A DNA stretch of 64,000 bases, taken from positions 682,001 through 746,000 of the forward strand of contig JAUPFP010000053.1 of the NCBI GenBank assembly GCA_036925085.1. Direction: 5' to 3'. Positions 1-13,850 of the stretch are shown here, piece after piece. The translations under genes and the position numbers were made by a program. Numbering within the stretch: position 1 is the stretch's first letter; the number at the start of each line of letters is the position of its first letter. This DNA is from Brachycybe producta (lineage: Eukaryota; Arthropoda; Diplopoda; Playtdesmida; Andrognathidae). The notes beneath the pieces are model-generated. The model was not told the origin of the DNA. It saw only the letters and a list, made by a program, of their open reading frames with translations, and did not search any database.

Positions 1-3000
1 ACTTCAACTTCAACTTCAAATTTAACTTCAAATTCAACTTCAAATTCAACTTCAAATTCAACTTCAAATTCAACTTCAAATTTAACTTCAAATTCAACTT
101 CAAATTCAACTTCAACTTCATCTTCATCTTCAACTTCAACTTCAACTTTAACTTCATCTTCATCTTCAACTTCAAATTCAACTTCAACTTCAACTTCAAA
201 TTCAACTTTAACATCAACTTCAACTTCAACTTCAAATTCAACTTCAAATTCAACTTCAAATTCAACTTCAAATTCAACTTCAAATTCAACTTCAAATTCA
301 ACTTCAAGTTCAACTTCAAATTCAACTTCAACTTCAACTTCAAATTCAACTTTAACATCAACTTCAAATTCAACTTCAAACTCAACTTCAAATTCATCTT
401 CAACTTCAACTTCAACTTCAACTTCGACTTAACTTCAACTTCAAATTCAACTTCAACTTCAAATTCAACTTTAACATCAACTTCAACTTCAACTTCAAAT
501 TCAACTTCAAATTCAACTTCAAATTCAACTTCAAATTCAACTTCAAATTCAACTTCAAATTCAACTTCAAATTCAACTTCAAATTCAACTTCAACTTCCA
601 CTTCAAATTCAACTTTAACATCAACTTCAACTTCAACTTCAAATTTAACTTCAAATTCAACTTCAAATTCAACTTCAAATTCAACTTCAAATTCAACTTC
701 AAATTCAACTTCAAATTCAACTTCAAATTCAACTTCAACTTCATCTTCATCTTCAACTTCAACTTCAACTTTAACTTCATCTTCATCTTCAACTTCAACT
801 TCAACTTAAAATTCAACTTCAACTTCAACTTCAACTTTAATTTCAACTTAAACTTTAACTTCAATTTTAACTTCAACTTCAACTTTAATTTCAAATTCAA
901 CTTCAACTTCAAATTCAACTTAAACTTCAATTTCAACTTTAACTTCAATTTCAACTTTGACTTCAAGTTTAACTTCGACTTCAACTTCAACTTCGACTTC
1001 ATCTTCAACTTCAACTTCAACTTCAAATTCAACTTCAACTTCAACTTCAACTTCAACTTCAAATTCAACTTCAACATCAACTTCAACTTCAACTTCAAAT
1101 TCAACTTCAAATTCAACTTCAACTTCAACTTCAACTTTAACTTCATTTTCAACTTCAACTTCAACTTCAACTTAAAATTCAACTTCAACTTCAATGTCAA
1201 CTTCAACTTCAACTTTAACTTCAACTTTAACTTCATCTTCAACTTCAACTTCAATTTCAACTTAAAATTCAATTTCAACTTCAACTTCAATGTCAACTTC
1301 AACTTCAAATTTAACTTCAACTTCAACTTCGACTTAACTTCAACTTCAAATTCAACTTCAACTTCAACTTCAACTTCAACTTCAAATTCAACTTCAACAT
1401 CAACTTCAACTTCAACTTCAAATTCAACTTCAACATCAACTTTAACTTCAACTTCAATTTCAACTTCAAATTCAACTTCAACTTCATCTTCAACTTCAAC
1501 TTTAACTTCATCTTCAACTTCAACTTCAACTTCAACTTAAAATTCAACTTCAACTACAACTTAAACTTTAACTTCAACTTTAACTTCAACTTCAACTTTA
1601 ACTTCAAATTCAACTTCAAATTCAAATTCAACTTCAACTTCAACTACAATTTCATATTCAAGTTCAACTTCAATTTCATATTCAAGTTCAACTTCAGTTT
1701 CATATTCAAGTTCAACTTCAATTTCATATTCAAGTTCAACTTCAACTTCGAATTCAACTTCAACTTCAACTTTAAATTCAACTTTAAATTCAACTTCAAC
1801 TTCAACTTCAAATTCAACTTCAGCTTTAACTTCAACTTCAACTTCAATTTGAAACTCAACTTCAAATTCATCTTCAACTTCAACTTCAACTTCAACTTCA
1901 ACTTCAACTTCAACTTCATTCAACTTTAACATCAACTTCAACTTCAACTTCAAATTCAACTTCTAATTCAACTTCAAATTCAACTTCAAATTCAAATTCA
2001 AATTCAACTTCAAATTCAACTTCAACTTCAAATTCAAATTCAAGTTCAACTTCAAATTCAACTTCAACTTCAACTTCAAATTCAACTTTAACATCAACTT
2101 CAACTTCAACTTCAAATTTAACTTCAAATTCAACTTCAAATTCAACTTCAAATTCAACTTCAAATTCAACTTCAAATTTAACTTCAAATTCAACTTCAAA
2201 TTCAACTTCAACTTCATCTTCATCTTCAACTTCAACTTCAACTTTAACTTCATCTTCATCTTCAACTTCAAATTCAACTTCAACTTCAACTTCAAATTCA
2301 ACTTTAACATCAACTTCAACTTCAACTTCAAATTCAACTTCAAATTCAACTTCAAATTCAACTTCAAATTCAACTTCAAATTCAACTTCAAATTCAACTT
2401 CAAGTTCAACTTCAAATTCAACTTCAACTTCAACTTCAAATTCAACTTTAACATCAACTTCAAATTCAACTTCAAATTCAACTTCAAGTTCAACTTCAAA
2501 TTCAACTTCAACTTCAACTTCAAATTCAACTTTAACATCAACTTCAAATTCAACTTCAAATTCAACTTCAAATTCAACTTCAAATTCAACTTCAAATTCA
2601 ACTTCAAATTCAACTTCAACTTCATCTTCATCTTCAACTTCAACTTCAACTTTAACTTCATCTTCATCTTCAACTTCAACTTCAACTTAAAATTCAACTT
2701 CAACTTCAACTTCAACTTTAATTTCAACTTAAACTTTAACTTCAATTTTAACTTCAACTTCAACTTTAATTTCAAATTCAACTTCAACTTCAAATTCAAC
2801 TTAAACTTCAATTTCAACTTTAACTTCAATTTCAACTTCAACTTCAACTTCAATGTCAACTTCAACTTCAACTTCAACTTCAACTTCAAATTCAACTTCA
2901 ACATCAACTTCAACTTCAACTTCAAATTCAACTTCAACTTTAACTTCAACTTTATCTTCATCTTCAACTTCAACTTCAACTTCAACATCAACATCAAATT

Positions 3001-3060
3001 CAACTTCAAATTCAACTTCAAATTCAACTTTCAACTTCATCTTCAACTTCAACTTCAACT
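1..3060 (+). repeat. Left mosaic domain with doubled TCATCTTCAT landmarks
   Basis: This stretch mixes 12-base AAATTCAACTTC runs (about 230-330, 505-590, 640-735, 2120-2200, 2330-2420 and 2540-2610) with paired TCATCTTCATCTTC words. The first member of each pair starts at 118, 741, 2214 and 2622. These landmarks mark partial duplications of about 0.62 kb (118 to 741) and 408 bases (2214 to 2622). A second landmark, CGACTTAACTTC at 425 and 1330, marks a roughly 0.9-kb duplication. Four of the window's rare register breaks (near 431, 1335, 1919 and 3030) lie here, which suggests a less homogenised or older part of the array. Confidence 0.7.
1655..1740 (+). repeat. 24-base subrepeat block (TCATATTCAAG unit), four copies
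   Basis: Four tandem copies of a 24-base unit whose core is TTTCATATTCAAG followed by TTCAACTTCAA. One copy carries CAGTTTCATATTC in place of CAATTTCATATTC. The same block recurs through the window in two- to four-copy forms, for example near 3205, 3847, 4512, 17225, 18882, 24850, 30412, 42638, 58644 and 63795. It is the most easily recognised HOR landmark. It arises within the hexamer lattice (24 = 4 x 6). Confidence 0.8.
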
Positions 3061-3099
3061 TTAACTTCATCTTCAACTTCAACTTCAACTTCAACTTAA

Positions 3100-4370
3100 A
3101 ATTCAACTTCAACTTCAACTTCAACTTCAACTTCAAATCCAACTTCAACTTCAACTTCAACTTCAAATTGAACTTCAACTTCAACTTCAACTTCAACTTC
3201 AAATACAATTTCATATTCAAGTTCAACTTCAATTTCATATTCAAGTTCAACTTCAATTTCATATTCAAGTTCAACTTCAACTTCGAATTTAACTTCAACT
3301 TCAACTTTAAATTCAACTTTAAATTCAACTTCAACTTCAACTTCAAATTCAACTTCAGCTTCAACTTCAACTTCAACTTCAACTTCAAATTCAACTTCAA
3401 CTTCATCTTCAACTTCAACTTCAACTTCAACTTCAACTTCAAATACAATTTCATATTCAAGTTCAACTTCAATTTCATATTCAACTTCAACATCAACTTC
3501 AACTTCAAGTTCAAATTCAACTTCAACTTCATCTTCAACCTGAACTTCAACTTTATCTTCATCTTCAACTTCAACTTCAACTTCAACATCACCTTCAACT
3601 TCAACTTCAAATTCAACTTCAAATTCAACTTCAAATTCAACTTCAAATTCAACTTCAAATTCAACTTCAAATTCAACTTCAACTTCATCTTCAACTTCAA
3701 CTTCAACTTTAACATCATCTTCAACTTCAACTTCAACTTCAACTTAAAATTCAACTTAAACTTCAACTTCAACTTCAACTTCAAATCCAACTTCAACTTC
3801 AACTTCAACTTCAAATTGAACTTCAACTTCAACTTCAACTTCAAATACATTTTCATATTCAAGTTCAACTTCAATTTCATATTCAAGTTCAACTTCAATT
3901 TCATATTCAAGTTCAACTTCAACTTCAAATTTAACTTCAACTTCAACTTTAAATTCAACTTTAAATTCAACTTCAACTTCAACTTCAACTTCAAATTCAA
4001 CTTCAGCTTCAACTTCAACTTCAACTTCAACTTCAAATTCAACTTCAACTTCATCTTCAACTTCAACTTCAACTTCAACTTCAACTTCAACTTCAAATAC
4101 AATTTCATATTCAAGTTCAACTTCAACATCAACTTCAACTTCAAGTTCAAATTCAACTTCAACTTCATCTTCAACCTGAACTTCAACTTTATCTTCATCT
4201 TCAACTTCAACTTCAACTTCAACATCACCTTCAACTTCAACTTTAAATTCAACTTCAAATTCAACTTCAAATTCAACTTCAAATTCAACTTCAAATTCAA
4301 CTTCAACTTCATCTTCAACTTCAACTTCAACTTTAACTTCATCTTCAACGTCAACTACAACTTCAACTTA
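3100..4370 (+). repeat. Tandem duplication of about 640 bases
   Basis: Two adjacent copies share the rare words AAATCCAAC (3135 and 3783, offset 648) and AACCTGAAC (3537 and 4173, offset 636), plus the three-copy TCATATTCAAG block and the end word TAAAATTCAAC. The 12-base difference in offset means the two copies differ by a net two hexamers. Boundaries are approximate: about 3100-3740 and 3745-4370. Confidence 0.7.
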
Positions 4371-6030
4371 AAATTCAACTTTAACTTCAACTTCAACTTC
4401 AACTTTAATTTCAACTTAAACTTTAACTTCAACTTTAACTTCAACTTCAACTTTAACTTCAACTTCAACTTCAACTTCAACTTCAAATTCAACTTCAACT
4501 TCAACTTCAACAACAATTTCATATTCAAGTTCAACTTCAGTTTCATATTCAAGTTCAACTTCAATTTCATATTCAAGTTCAACTTCAACTTCAAATTCAA
4601 CTTCAACTTCAACTTTAAATTCAACTTTAAATTCAACTTCAACTTCAATGTCAACTTGATCTTCAACTTGAACTTCAAGTTCAAGTTCAACTTCAACTTT
4701 GAATTCAACTTCAACTTCAACTTTAAATTCAACTTTAAATTCAACTTCAACTTCAACTTCAACTTCAACTTCAAATTCAACTTCAACTTCAATTTCAACT
4801 TCAACTTCAACTTCAATTTCAACTTCAACTTCAACTTCAACTTCAAATTCAACTTCAACTTCATATTGAACTTCAACTTCAACTTCAACTTCAAATTCAA
4901 CTTCAACATCAACTTTAACTTCAACTTCAAATTCAACTTCAAATTCAAATTCAACTTCATCTTCAACTTCAACTTTAACTTCATCTTCAACTTCAACTTC
5001 AACTTCAACTTAAAATTCAACTTCAACTACAACTTCAATGTCAACTTCAACTTCATCTTCAACTTCAACTTCAACTTAAAATTCAACTTCAACTTCAACT
5101 TTAACTTCAACTTCATCTTCAACTTAAACTTAAACTTAAAATTCAACTTCAACTTCAACTTTAATGTCAACTTCAACTTCAACTTCAACTTCAACTTTAA
5201 CTTCAACTTCATCTTCAACTTAAACTTAAACTTTAAATTCAACTTCAACTTCAACTTCAACTTCAAATTCAACTTCAACTTCAATTTCAACTTCAACTTC
5301 AACTTCAAACTCAACTTCAACTTCATATTGAACTTCAACTTCAACTTCAACTTCAAATTCAACTTCAACATCAACTTCAAATTTAAATTCAACTTCAACT
5401 TCAACTTCAACTTCAACTTTAATTTCAACTTAAACTTTAACTTCAACTTTAACTTCAACTTCAACTTTAACTTCAAATTCAACTTCAACTTCAAATTCCA
5501 CTTCAACTTCAAATTCAACTTAAATTTCAATTTCAACTTTAACTTCAATTTCAACTTTGACTTCAAGTTCAAGTTCAACTTCAACTTTAAAGTCAACTTC
5601 AACTTCAAATTTAACTTCAACTTCAACTTGAACTTCAACTTCAACTTCAAATTCAACTTCAACTTCAACTTCAACTTCAAATTCAACTTCAACTTCAACT
5701 TCAAATTCAATTTCAACTTCAACTTCAACTTCAAACTCAACTTCAACTTCATATTGAACTTCAACTTCAACTTCAACTTCAAATTCAACTTCAACATCAA
5801 CTTCAACTTCAACTTCAAATTAAACTTCAACTTCATCTTCAACTTCAACTTCAACTTTAACTTCATCTTCAACTTCAACTTCAACTTCAACTTAAAATTC
5901 AACTTCAACTAAAAATTCAATGTCAACTTCAACTTCATCTTCAACTTCAACTTCAACTTCAACTTAAAATTCAACTTCAACTTCAACTTCAATGTCAACT
6001 TCAACTTCAACTTCAACTTCAACTTTATTT
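4370..6030 (+). repeat. Mosaic of about 0.43-0.46 kb repeats marked by TCATATTGAAC
   Basis: The word TCATATTGAAC, in which the usual CAAG/CAAC is replaced by TGAAC, starts at 4861, 5323 and 5749 (spacings 462 and 426), with a further copy at 6870 in the next domain. Between them lie repeated ACTTAAAATTC words and AACTTTAATTTCAACTTAAAC segments. The word ATGTCAACTTGATCTTCAAC near 4650 foreshadows the next domain, where it recurs near 7390, 9184, 11770 and 15170. Confidence 0.6.
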
Positions 6031-8378
6031 CATCTTCAACTTCAACTTCAACTTCAACTTCAACTTCAAATTCAACTTCAACATCAACTTCAACTTCAAC
6101 TTCAAATTCAACTTCAAATTCAACTTCAACTTCAACTTCAATTTCAACTTTGACTTTAAGTTCAACTTTGACTTCAACTTTAACTGCAATTTTAACTTTA
6201 ACATCAACTTGAACTTCAAATTCAACTTCAATTTCAACTTCAACTTCAACTTCAACTTCAACATCAAATTCAACTTCGAATTCAACTTCAACTTCAAGTT
6301 TAAATTCAACTTCAACTTCAACTTCAACTTCAACTTCAAATTCAACTTCAGCTTCAGCTTCAACTTCAACTTCAAAGTCAACTTCAACTTCAAATTTAAA
6401 TTCAACTTCAACTTCAACTTCAACTTCAACTTCAACTTCAACTTTGACTTCAATTTCAACTTTGACTTCAAGTTCAACTTTGACTTCAACTTCAACTTCA
6501 AAGTCAACTTCAACTTCAAATTTAAATTCAACTTCAACTTCAACTTCAACTTCAACTTTAATTTCAACTTAAACTTTAACTTCAACTTTAACTTCAACTT
6601 CAACTTTAACTTCAAATTCAACTTCAACTTCAAATTCAACTTAAATTTCAATTTCAACTTTAACTTCAATTTCAACTTTGACTTCAAGTTCAACTTCAAC
6701 TTCAACTTTAAAGTCAACTTCAACTTCAAATTTAACTTCAACTTCAACTTGAACTTCAACTTCAACTTCAAATTCAACTTCAACTTCAACTTCAACTTCA
6801 AATTCAACTTCAACTTCAACTTCAAATTCAATTTCAACTTCAACTTCAACTTCAAACTCAACTTCAACTTCATATTGAACTTCAACTTCAACTTCAACTT
6901 CAAATTCAACTTCAACATCAACTTCAACTTCAACTTCAAATTAAACTTCAACTTCATCTTCAACTTCAACTTCAACTTTAACTTCATCTTCAACTTCAAC
7001 TTCAACTTTAATTTCAACTTAAACTTTAACTTCAACTTTAACTTCAACTTCAACTTTAACTTCAAATTCAACTTCAACTTCAAATTCAACTTAAATTTCA
7101 ATATCAACTTTAACTTCAATTTCAACTTTGACTTCAAGTTCAACTTCAACTTCAACTTTAAAGTCAACTTCAACTTCAAATTTAACTTCAACTTCAACTT
7201 GAACTTCAACTTCAACTTCAAATTCAACTTCAACTTCAACTTCAACTTCAAATTCAACTTCAACTTCAACTTCAACTTCAAATTCAACTTCAACTTCAAC
7301 TTCAACTTTAACTTTAACTTCATTTTCAACTTCAACTTCAACTTCAACTTCAACTTCAACTTAAAATTCAACTTCAACTTCAACTTCAATGTCAACTTGA
7401 TCTTCAACTTGAATTTCAAGTTCAAGTTCAACTTCAACTTTGAATTCAACTTTAAATTCAACTTCAACTTCAACTTCAACTTCAAATTCAACTTCAACTT
7501 CAATTTCAACTTCAACTTCAACTTCGAATTCAACTTCAACTTCAACTTTAAATTCAACTTCAACTTCAACTTCAACTTCAACTTCAACTTCAAATTCAAC
7601 TTCAGCTTCAACTTCAACTTCAACTTCAACTTCAAATTCAACTTCAACTTCATCTTTAACTTCAACTTCAACTTCAAATTCAACTTCAACATCACCTTCA
7701 ACTTCAACTTCAAATTCAACTTCAAACTCAACTTCAAATTCAACTTCAAATTCAACTTCAAATTCAACTTCAAATTTAACTTCAACTTCAACTTCGACTT
7801 CAACTTCAACTTCAACTTCAACTTCAAATTCAACTTCATCTTCAACTTCAACTTCAACTTCAAATTAAAATTCAACTTTAACTTCAACTTCAACTTCAAA
7901 TTTAACTTCAACTTCAACTTCGACTTCAACTTCAACTTCAACTTCAACTTCAAATTCAACTTCAAATTCAACTTCAAATTCAACTTCAACTTCAACTTCA
8001 TCTTCAACTTCAACTTCAACTATAACTTCATCTTCAACTTCAACTTCAATTTCAACTTTGACTTTAAGTTCAACTTTGACTTCAACTTTAACTGCAATTT
8101 TAACTTTAACATCAACTTGAACTTCAAATTCAACTTCAATTTCAACTTCAACTTCAACTTCAACTTCAACATCAAATTCAACTTCGAATTCAACTTCAAC
8201 TTCAACTTTAAATTCAACTTCAACTTCAACTTCAACTTCAACTTCAACTTCAAATTCAACTTCAACATCAACTTCAACTTCAACTTCAAATTCAACTTCA
8301 AATTCAACTTCAAATTCAACTTCAACTTCAACTTCAATTTCAACTTTGACTTTAAGTTCAACTTTGACTTCAACTTTA

Positions 8379-11300
8379 ACTGCAATTTTAACTTTAACAT
8401 CAACTTGAACTTCAAATTCAACTTCAATTTCAACTTCAACTTCAATTTCAACTTCAACTTCAACTTCAACATCAAATTCAACTTCGAATTCAACTTCAAC
8501 TTCAACTTTAAATTCAACTTCAACTTCAACTTCAACTTCAACTTCAAATTCAACTTCAGCTTCAGCTTCAACTTCAACTTCAAAGTCAACTTCAACTTCA
8601 AATTTAAATTCAACTTCAACTTGAACTTCAACTTCAACTTCAACTTCAACTTTGACTTCAATTTCAACTTTGACTTCAAGTTCAACTTTGACTTCAACTT
8701 CAACTTCAACTTCAAAGTCAACTTCAACTTCAAATTTAAATTCAACTTCAACTTCAACTTCAACTTCAACTTTAATTTCAACTTAAACTTTAACTTCAAC
8801 TTTAACTTCAACTTCAACTTTAACTTCAAATTCAACTTCAACTTCAAATTCAACTTCAACTTCAAATTCAACTTAAATTTCAATATCAACTTTAACTTCA
8901 ATTTCAACTTTGACTTCAAGTTCAACTTCAACTTCAACTTTAAAGTCAACTTCAACTTCAAATTTAACTTCAACTTCAACTTCAACTTCAACTTCAACTT
9001 CAACTTCAAATTCAACTTCAACTTCAACTTCAACTTCAAATTCAACTTCAACTTCAACTTCAACTTCAAATTCAACTTCAACTTCAACTTCAACTTTAAC
9101 TTTAACTTCATTTTCAACTTCAACTTCAACTTCAACTTCAACTTCAACTTAAACTTAAAATTCAACTTCAACTTCAACTTCAATGTCAACTTGATCTTCA
9201 ACTTGAATTTCAAGTTCAAGTTCAACTTCAACTTTGAATTCAACTTTAAATTCAACTTCAACTTCAACTTCAACTTCAAATTCAACTTCAACTTCAATTT
9301 CAACTTCAACTTCAACTTCGAATTCAACTTCAACTTCAACTTTAAATTCAACTTCAACTTCAACTTCAACTTCAACTTCAACTTCAAATTCAACTTCAGC
9401 TTCAACTTCAACTTCAACTTCAACTTCAAATTCAACTTCAACTTCATCTTTAACTTCAACTTCAACTTCAAATTCAACTTTAACATCACCTTCAACTTCA
9501 ACTTCAAATTCAACTTCAAATTCAACTTCAAATTCAACTTCAAATTCAACTTCAAATTCAACTTCAAATTCAACTTCAAATTCAACTTCAAATTCAACTT
9601 CAAATTCAACTTCAAATTCAAATTCAAATTCAACTTCAAATTCAAATTCAAATTCAACTTCAACTTCATCTTCAACTTCAACTTCAACTTTAACTTCAAT
9701 GTCAACTTAAACTTCAACTTCAACTTCAACTTCAAATTCAACTTCAACTTTAACTTCATTTTCAACTTCAACTTCAACTTAAAATTCAACTTCAACTTCA
9801 AAGTCAACTTCAACTTCAAATTTAACTTCAACTTCAACTTCGACTTCAACTTCAACTTCAACTTCAACTTCAAATTCAACTTCATCTTCAACTTCAACTT
9901 CAACTTCAAATTAAAATTCAACTTTAACTTCAACTTCAACTTCAAATTTAACTTCAACTTCAACTTCGACTTCAACTTCAACTTCAACTTCAACTTCAAA
10001 TTCAACTTCAAATTCAACTTCAAATTCAACTTCAACTTCATCTTCAACTTCAACTTCAACTATAACTTCATCTTCAACTTCAACTTCAATTTCAACTTTG
10101 ACTTTAAGTTCAACTTTGACTTCAACTTTAACTGCAATTTTAACTTTAACATCAACTTGAACTTCAAATTCAACTTCAATTTCAACTTCAACTTCAACTT
10201 CAACTTCAACTTCAACTTCAACATCAAATTCAACTTCGAATTCAACTTCAACTTCAACTTTAAATTCAACTTCAACTTCAACTTCAACTTCAACTTCAAA
10301 TCCAACTTCAGCTTCAACTTCAACTTCAACTTCAAATTTAAATTCAACTTCAACTTCAACTTCAACTTCAACTTCAACTTCAACTTTGACTTCAATTTCA
10401 ACTTTGACTTCAAGTTCAACTTTGACTTCAACTTCAACTTCAACTTCAAAGTCAACTTCAACTTCAAATTTAAATTCAACTTCAACTTCAACTTCAACTT
10501 CAACTTCAACTTCAACTTTGACTTCAATTTCAACTTTGACTTCAAGTTCAACTTTGACTTCAACTTCAACTTCAACTTCAAAGTCAACTTCAACTTCAAA
10601 TTTAAATTCAACTTCAACTTCAACTTCAACTTCAACTTCAACTTCAACTTCAACTTCAAATTCAACTTCAACTTCAATTTCAACTTCAACTTCAACTTCG
10701 AATTCAACTTCAACTTCAACTTTAAATTCAACTTCAACTTCAACTTCAACTTCAACTTCAACTTCAAATTCAACTTCAGCTTCAACTTCAACTTCAACTT
10801 CAACTTCAAATTCAACTTCAACTTCATCTTCAACTTCAAATTCAACTTCAACATCAACTTCAACTTCAACTTCAAATTCAACTTCAAATTCAACTTCAAA
10901 TTCAACTTCAACTTCAACTTCAATTTCAACTTTGACTTTAAGTTCAACTTTGACTTCAACTTTAACTGCAATTTTAACTTTAACATCAACTTGAACTTCA
11001 AATTCAACTTCAATTTCAACTTCAACTTCAATTTCAACTTCAACTTCAACTTCAACATCAAATTCAACTTCGAATTCAACTTCAACTTCAACTTTAAATT
11101 CAACTTCAACTTCAACTTCAACTTCAACTTCAAATTCAACTTCAGCTTCAGCTTCAACTTCAACTTCAAAGTCAACTTCAACTTCAAATTTAAATTCAAC
11201 TTCAACTTGAACTTCAACTTCAACTTCAACTTCAACTTTGACTTCAATTTCAACTTTGACTTCAAGTTCAACTTTGACTTCAACTTCAACTTCAACTTCA

Positions 11301-13550
11301 AAGTCAACTTCAACTTCAAATTTAAATTCAACTTCAACTTCAACTTCAACTTCAACTTTAATTTCAACTTAAACTTTAACTTCAACTTTAACTTCAACTT
11401 CAACTTTAACTTCAAATTCAACTTCAACTTCAAATTCAACTTCAACTTCAAATTCAACTTAAATTTCAATATCAACTTTAACTTCAATTTCAACTTTGAC
11501 TTCAAGTTCAACTTCAACTTCAACTTTAAAGTCAACTTCAACTTCAAATTTAACTTCAACTTCAACTTGAACTTCAACTTCAACTTCAAATTCAACTTCA
11601 ACTTCAACTTCAACTTCAAATTCAAATTCAACTTCAACTTCAACTTCAACTTCAAATTCAACTTCAACTTCAACTTCAACTTTAACTTTAACTTCATTTT
11701 CAACTTCAACTTCAACTTCAACTTCAACTTCAACTTAAACTTAAAATTCAACTTCAACTTCAACTTCAATGTCAACTTGATCTTCAACTTGAATTTCAAG
11801 TTCAAGTTCAACTTCAACTTTGAATTCAACTTTAAATTCAACTTCAACTTCAACTTCAACTTCAAATTCAACTTCAACTTCAATTTCAACTTCAACTTCA
11901 ACTTCGAATTCAACTTCAACTTCAACTTTAAATTCAACTTCAACTTCAACTTCAACTTCAACTTCAACTTCAAATTCAACTTCAGCTTCAACTTCAACTT
12001 CAACTTCAACTTCAAATTCAACTTCAACTTCATCTTTAACTTCAACTTCAACTTCAAATTCAACTTTAACATCACCTTCAACTTCAACTTCAAATTCAAC
12101 TTCAAATTCAACTTCAAATTCAACTTCAAATTCAACTTCAAATTCAACTTCGAATTCAACTTCAAATTCAACTTCAAATTCAACTTCAAATTCAAATTCA
12201 AATTCAACTTCAAATTCAACTTCAAATTCAACTTCAAATTCAACTTCAACTTCATCTTCAACTTCAACATCAACTTTAACTTCAATGTCAACTTAAACTT
12301 CAACTTCAACTTCAACTTCAAATTCAACTTCAACTTTAACTTCATTTTCAACTTCAACTTCAACTTAAAATTCAACTTCAACTTCAAAGTCAACTTCAAC
12401 TTCAAATTTAACTTCAACTTCAACTTCGACTTCAACTTCAACTTCAACTTCAACTTCAAATTCAACTTCATCTTCAACTTCAACTTCAACTTCAAATTAA
12501 AATTCAACTTTAACTTCAACTTCAACTTCAAATTTAACTTCAACTTCAACTTCGACTTCAACTTCAACTTCAACTTCAACTTCAAATTCAACTTCAAATT
12601 CAACTTCAAATTCAACTTCAACTTCATCTTCAACTTCAACTTCAACTATAACTTCATCTTCAACTTCAACTTCAATTTCAACTTTGACTTTAAGTTCAAC
12701 TTTGACTTCAACTTTAACTGCAATTTTAACTTTAACATCAACTTGAACTTCAAATTCAACTTCAATTTCAACTTCAACTTCAACTTCAACTTCAACTTCA
12801 ACTTCAACATCAAATTCAACTTCGAATTCAACTTCAACTTCAACTTTAAATTCAACTTCAACTTCAACTTCAACTTCAACTTCAAATCCAACTTCAGCTT
12901 CAACTTCAACTTCAACTTCAAATTTAAATTCAACTTCAACTTCAACTTCAACTTCAACTTCAACTTCAACTTTGACTTCAATTTCAACTTTGACTTCAAG
13001 TTCAACTTTGACTTCAACTTCAACTTCAACTTCAAAGTCAACTTCAACTTAAAATTTAAATTCAACTTCAACTTCAACTTCAACTTCAACTTCAACTTTA
13101 ATTTCAACTTAAACTTTAACTTCAACTTTAACTTCAACTTCAACTTTAACTTCAAATTCAACTTCAAAGTCAACTTCAACTTCAACTTCAAATTTAAATT
13201 CAACTTCAACTTCAACTTCAACTTCAACTTCAACTTTGACTTCAATTTCAACTTTGACTTCAAGTTCAACTTTGACTTCAACTTCAACTTCAACTTCAAA
13301 GTCAACTTCAACTTCAAATTTAAATTCAACTTCAACTTCAACTTCAACTTCAACTTCAACTTCAACTTCAACTTCAAATTCAACTTCAACTTCAATTTCA
13401 ACTTCAACTTCAACTTCGAATTCAACTTCAACTTCAACTTTAAATTCAACTTCAACTTCAACTTCAACTTCAACTTCAACTTCAAATTCAACTTCAGCTT
13501 CAACTTCAACTTCAACTTCAACTTCAAATTCAACTTCAACTTCATCTTCA
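8379..13550 (+). repeat. Tandem duplication, two copies offset by 2586 bases
   Basis: Copy 1 is about 8379-10964 and copy 2 about 10965-13550. Internal markers all share the 2586-base offset: ACTGCAATTTT at 8379/10965 and 10131/12717, the TTTGAATTC word starting the segments at 9234 and 11820, and CTTTGACTTCAATTT at 10384/12970. Differences are mostly gains or losses of hexamers or 12-mers, plus a roughly 130-base rearrangement near 13040-13235 in copy 2. Breakpoints are inferred from the markers. Confidence 0.8.
10384..10647 (+). repeat. 132-base local tandem duplication
   Basis: The word CTTTGACTTCAATTTC followed by TTTGACTTCAAG, TTCAAAGTC and AAATTTAAATTC appears twice in direct succession, starting at 10384 and 10516 (132 bases, 22 hexamers). 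The second 2586-base copy carries related words at 12970 and 13234, separated by a different insertion. This is a small, recent-looking duplication step inside the larger HOR. Confidence 0.75.
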
Positions 13551-13599
13551 ACTTCAACTTCAACTTCAAATTCAACTTTAACATCACCTTCAACTTCAA

Positions 13600-13850
13600 C
13601 TTCAAATTCAACTTCAAATTCAACTTCAAATTCAACTTCAAATTCAACTTCAAATTCAACTTCAAATTCAACTTCAAATTCAACTTCAAATTCAACTTCA
13701 AATTCAACTTCAAATTCAACTTCAAATTCAACTTCAAATTCAACTTCAAATTCAACTTCAAATTCAACTTCAAATTCAACTTCAAATTCAACTTCAAATT
13801 CAAATTCAAATTCAACTTCAAATTCAACTTCAAATTCAACTTCAACTTCA
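13600..13850 (+). repeat. Longest AAATTCAACTTC 12-mer run
   Basis: About twenty nearly perfect copies of a 12-base dimer of the hexamer (AAATTC+AACTTC), with one AAATTCAAATTC interruption near 13800. The equivalent place in sister HOR copies holds fewer: about 6 near 7700, about 13 near 9500 and 12090, and about 8 near 15345. The run therefore behaves like an internal variable-number tandem repeat within an otherwise stable unit. Confidence 0.8.
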
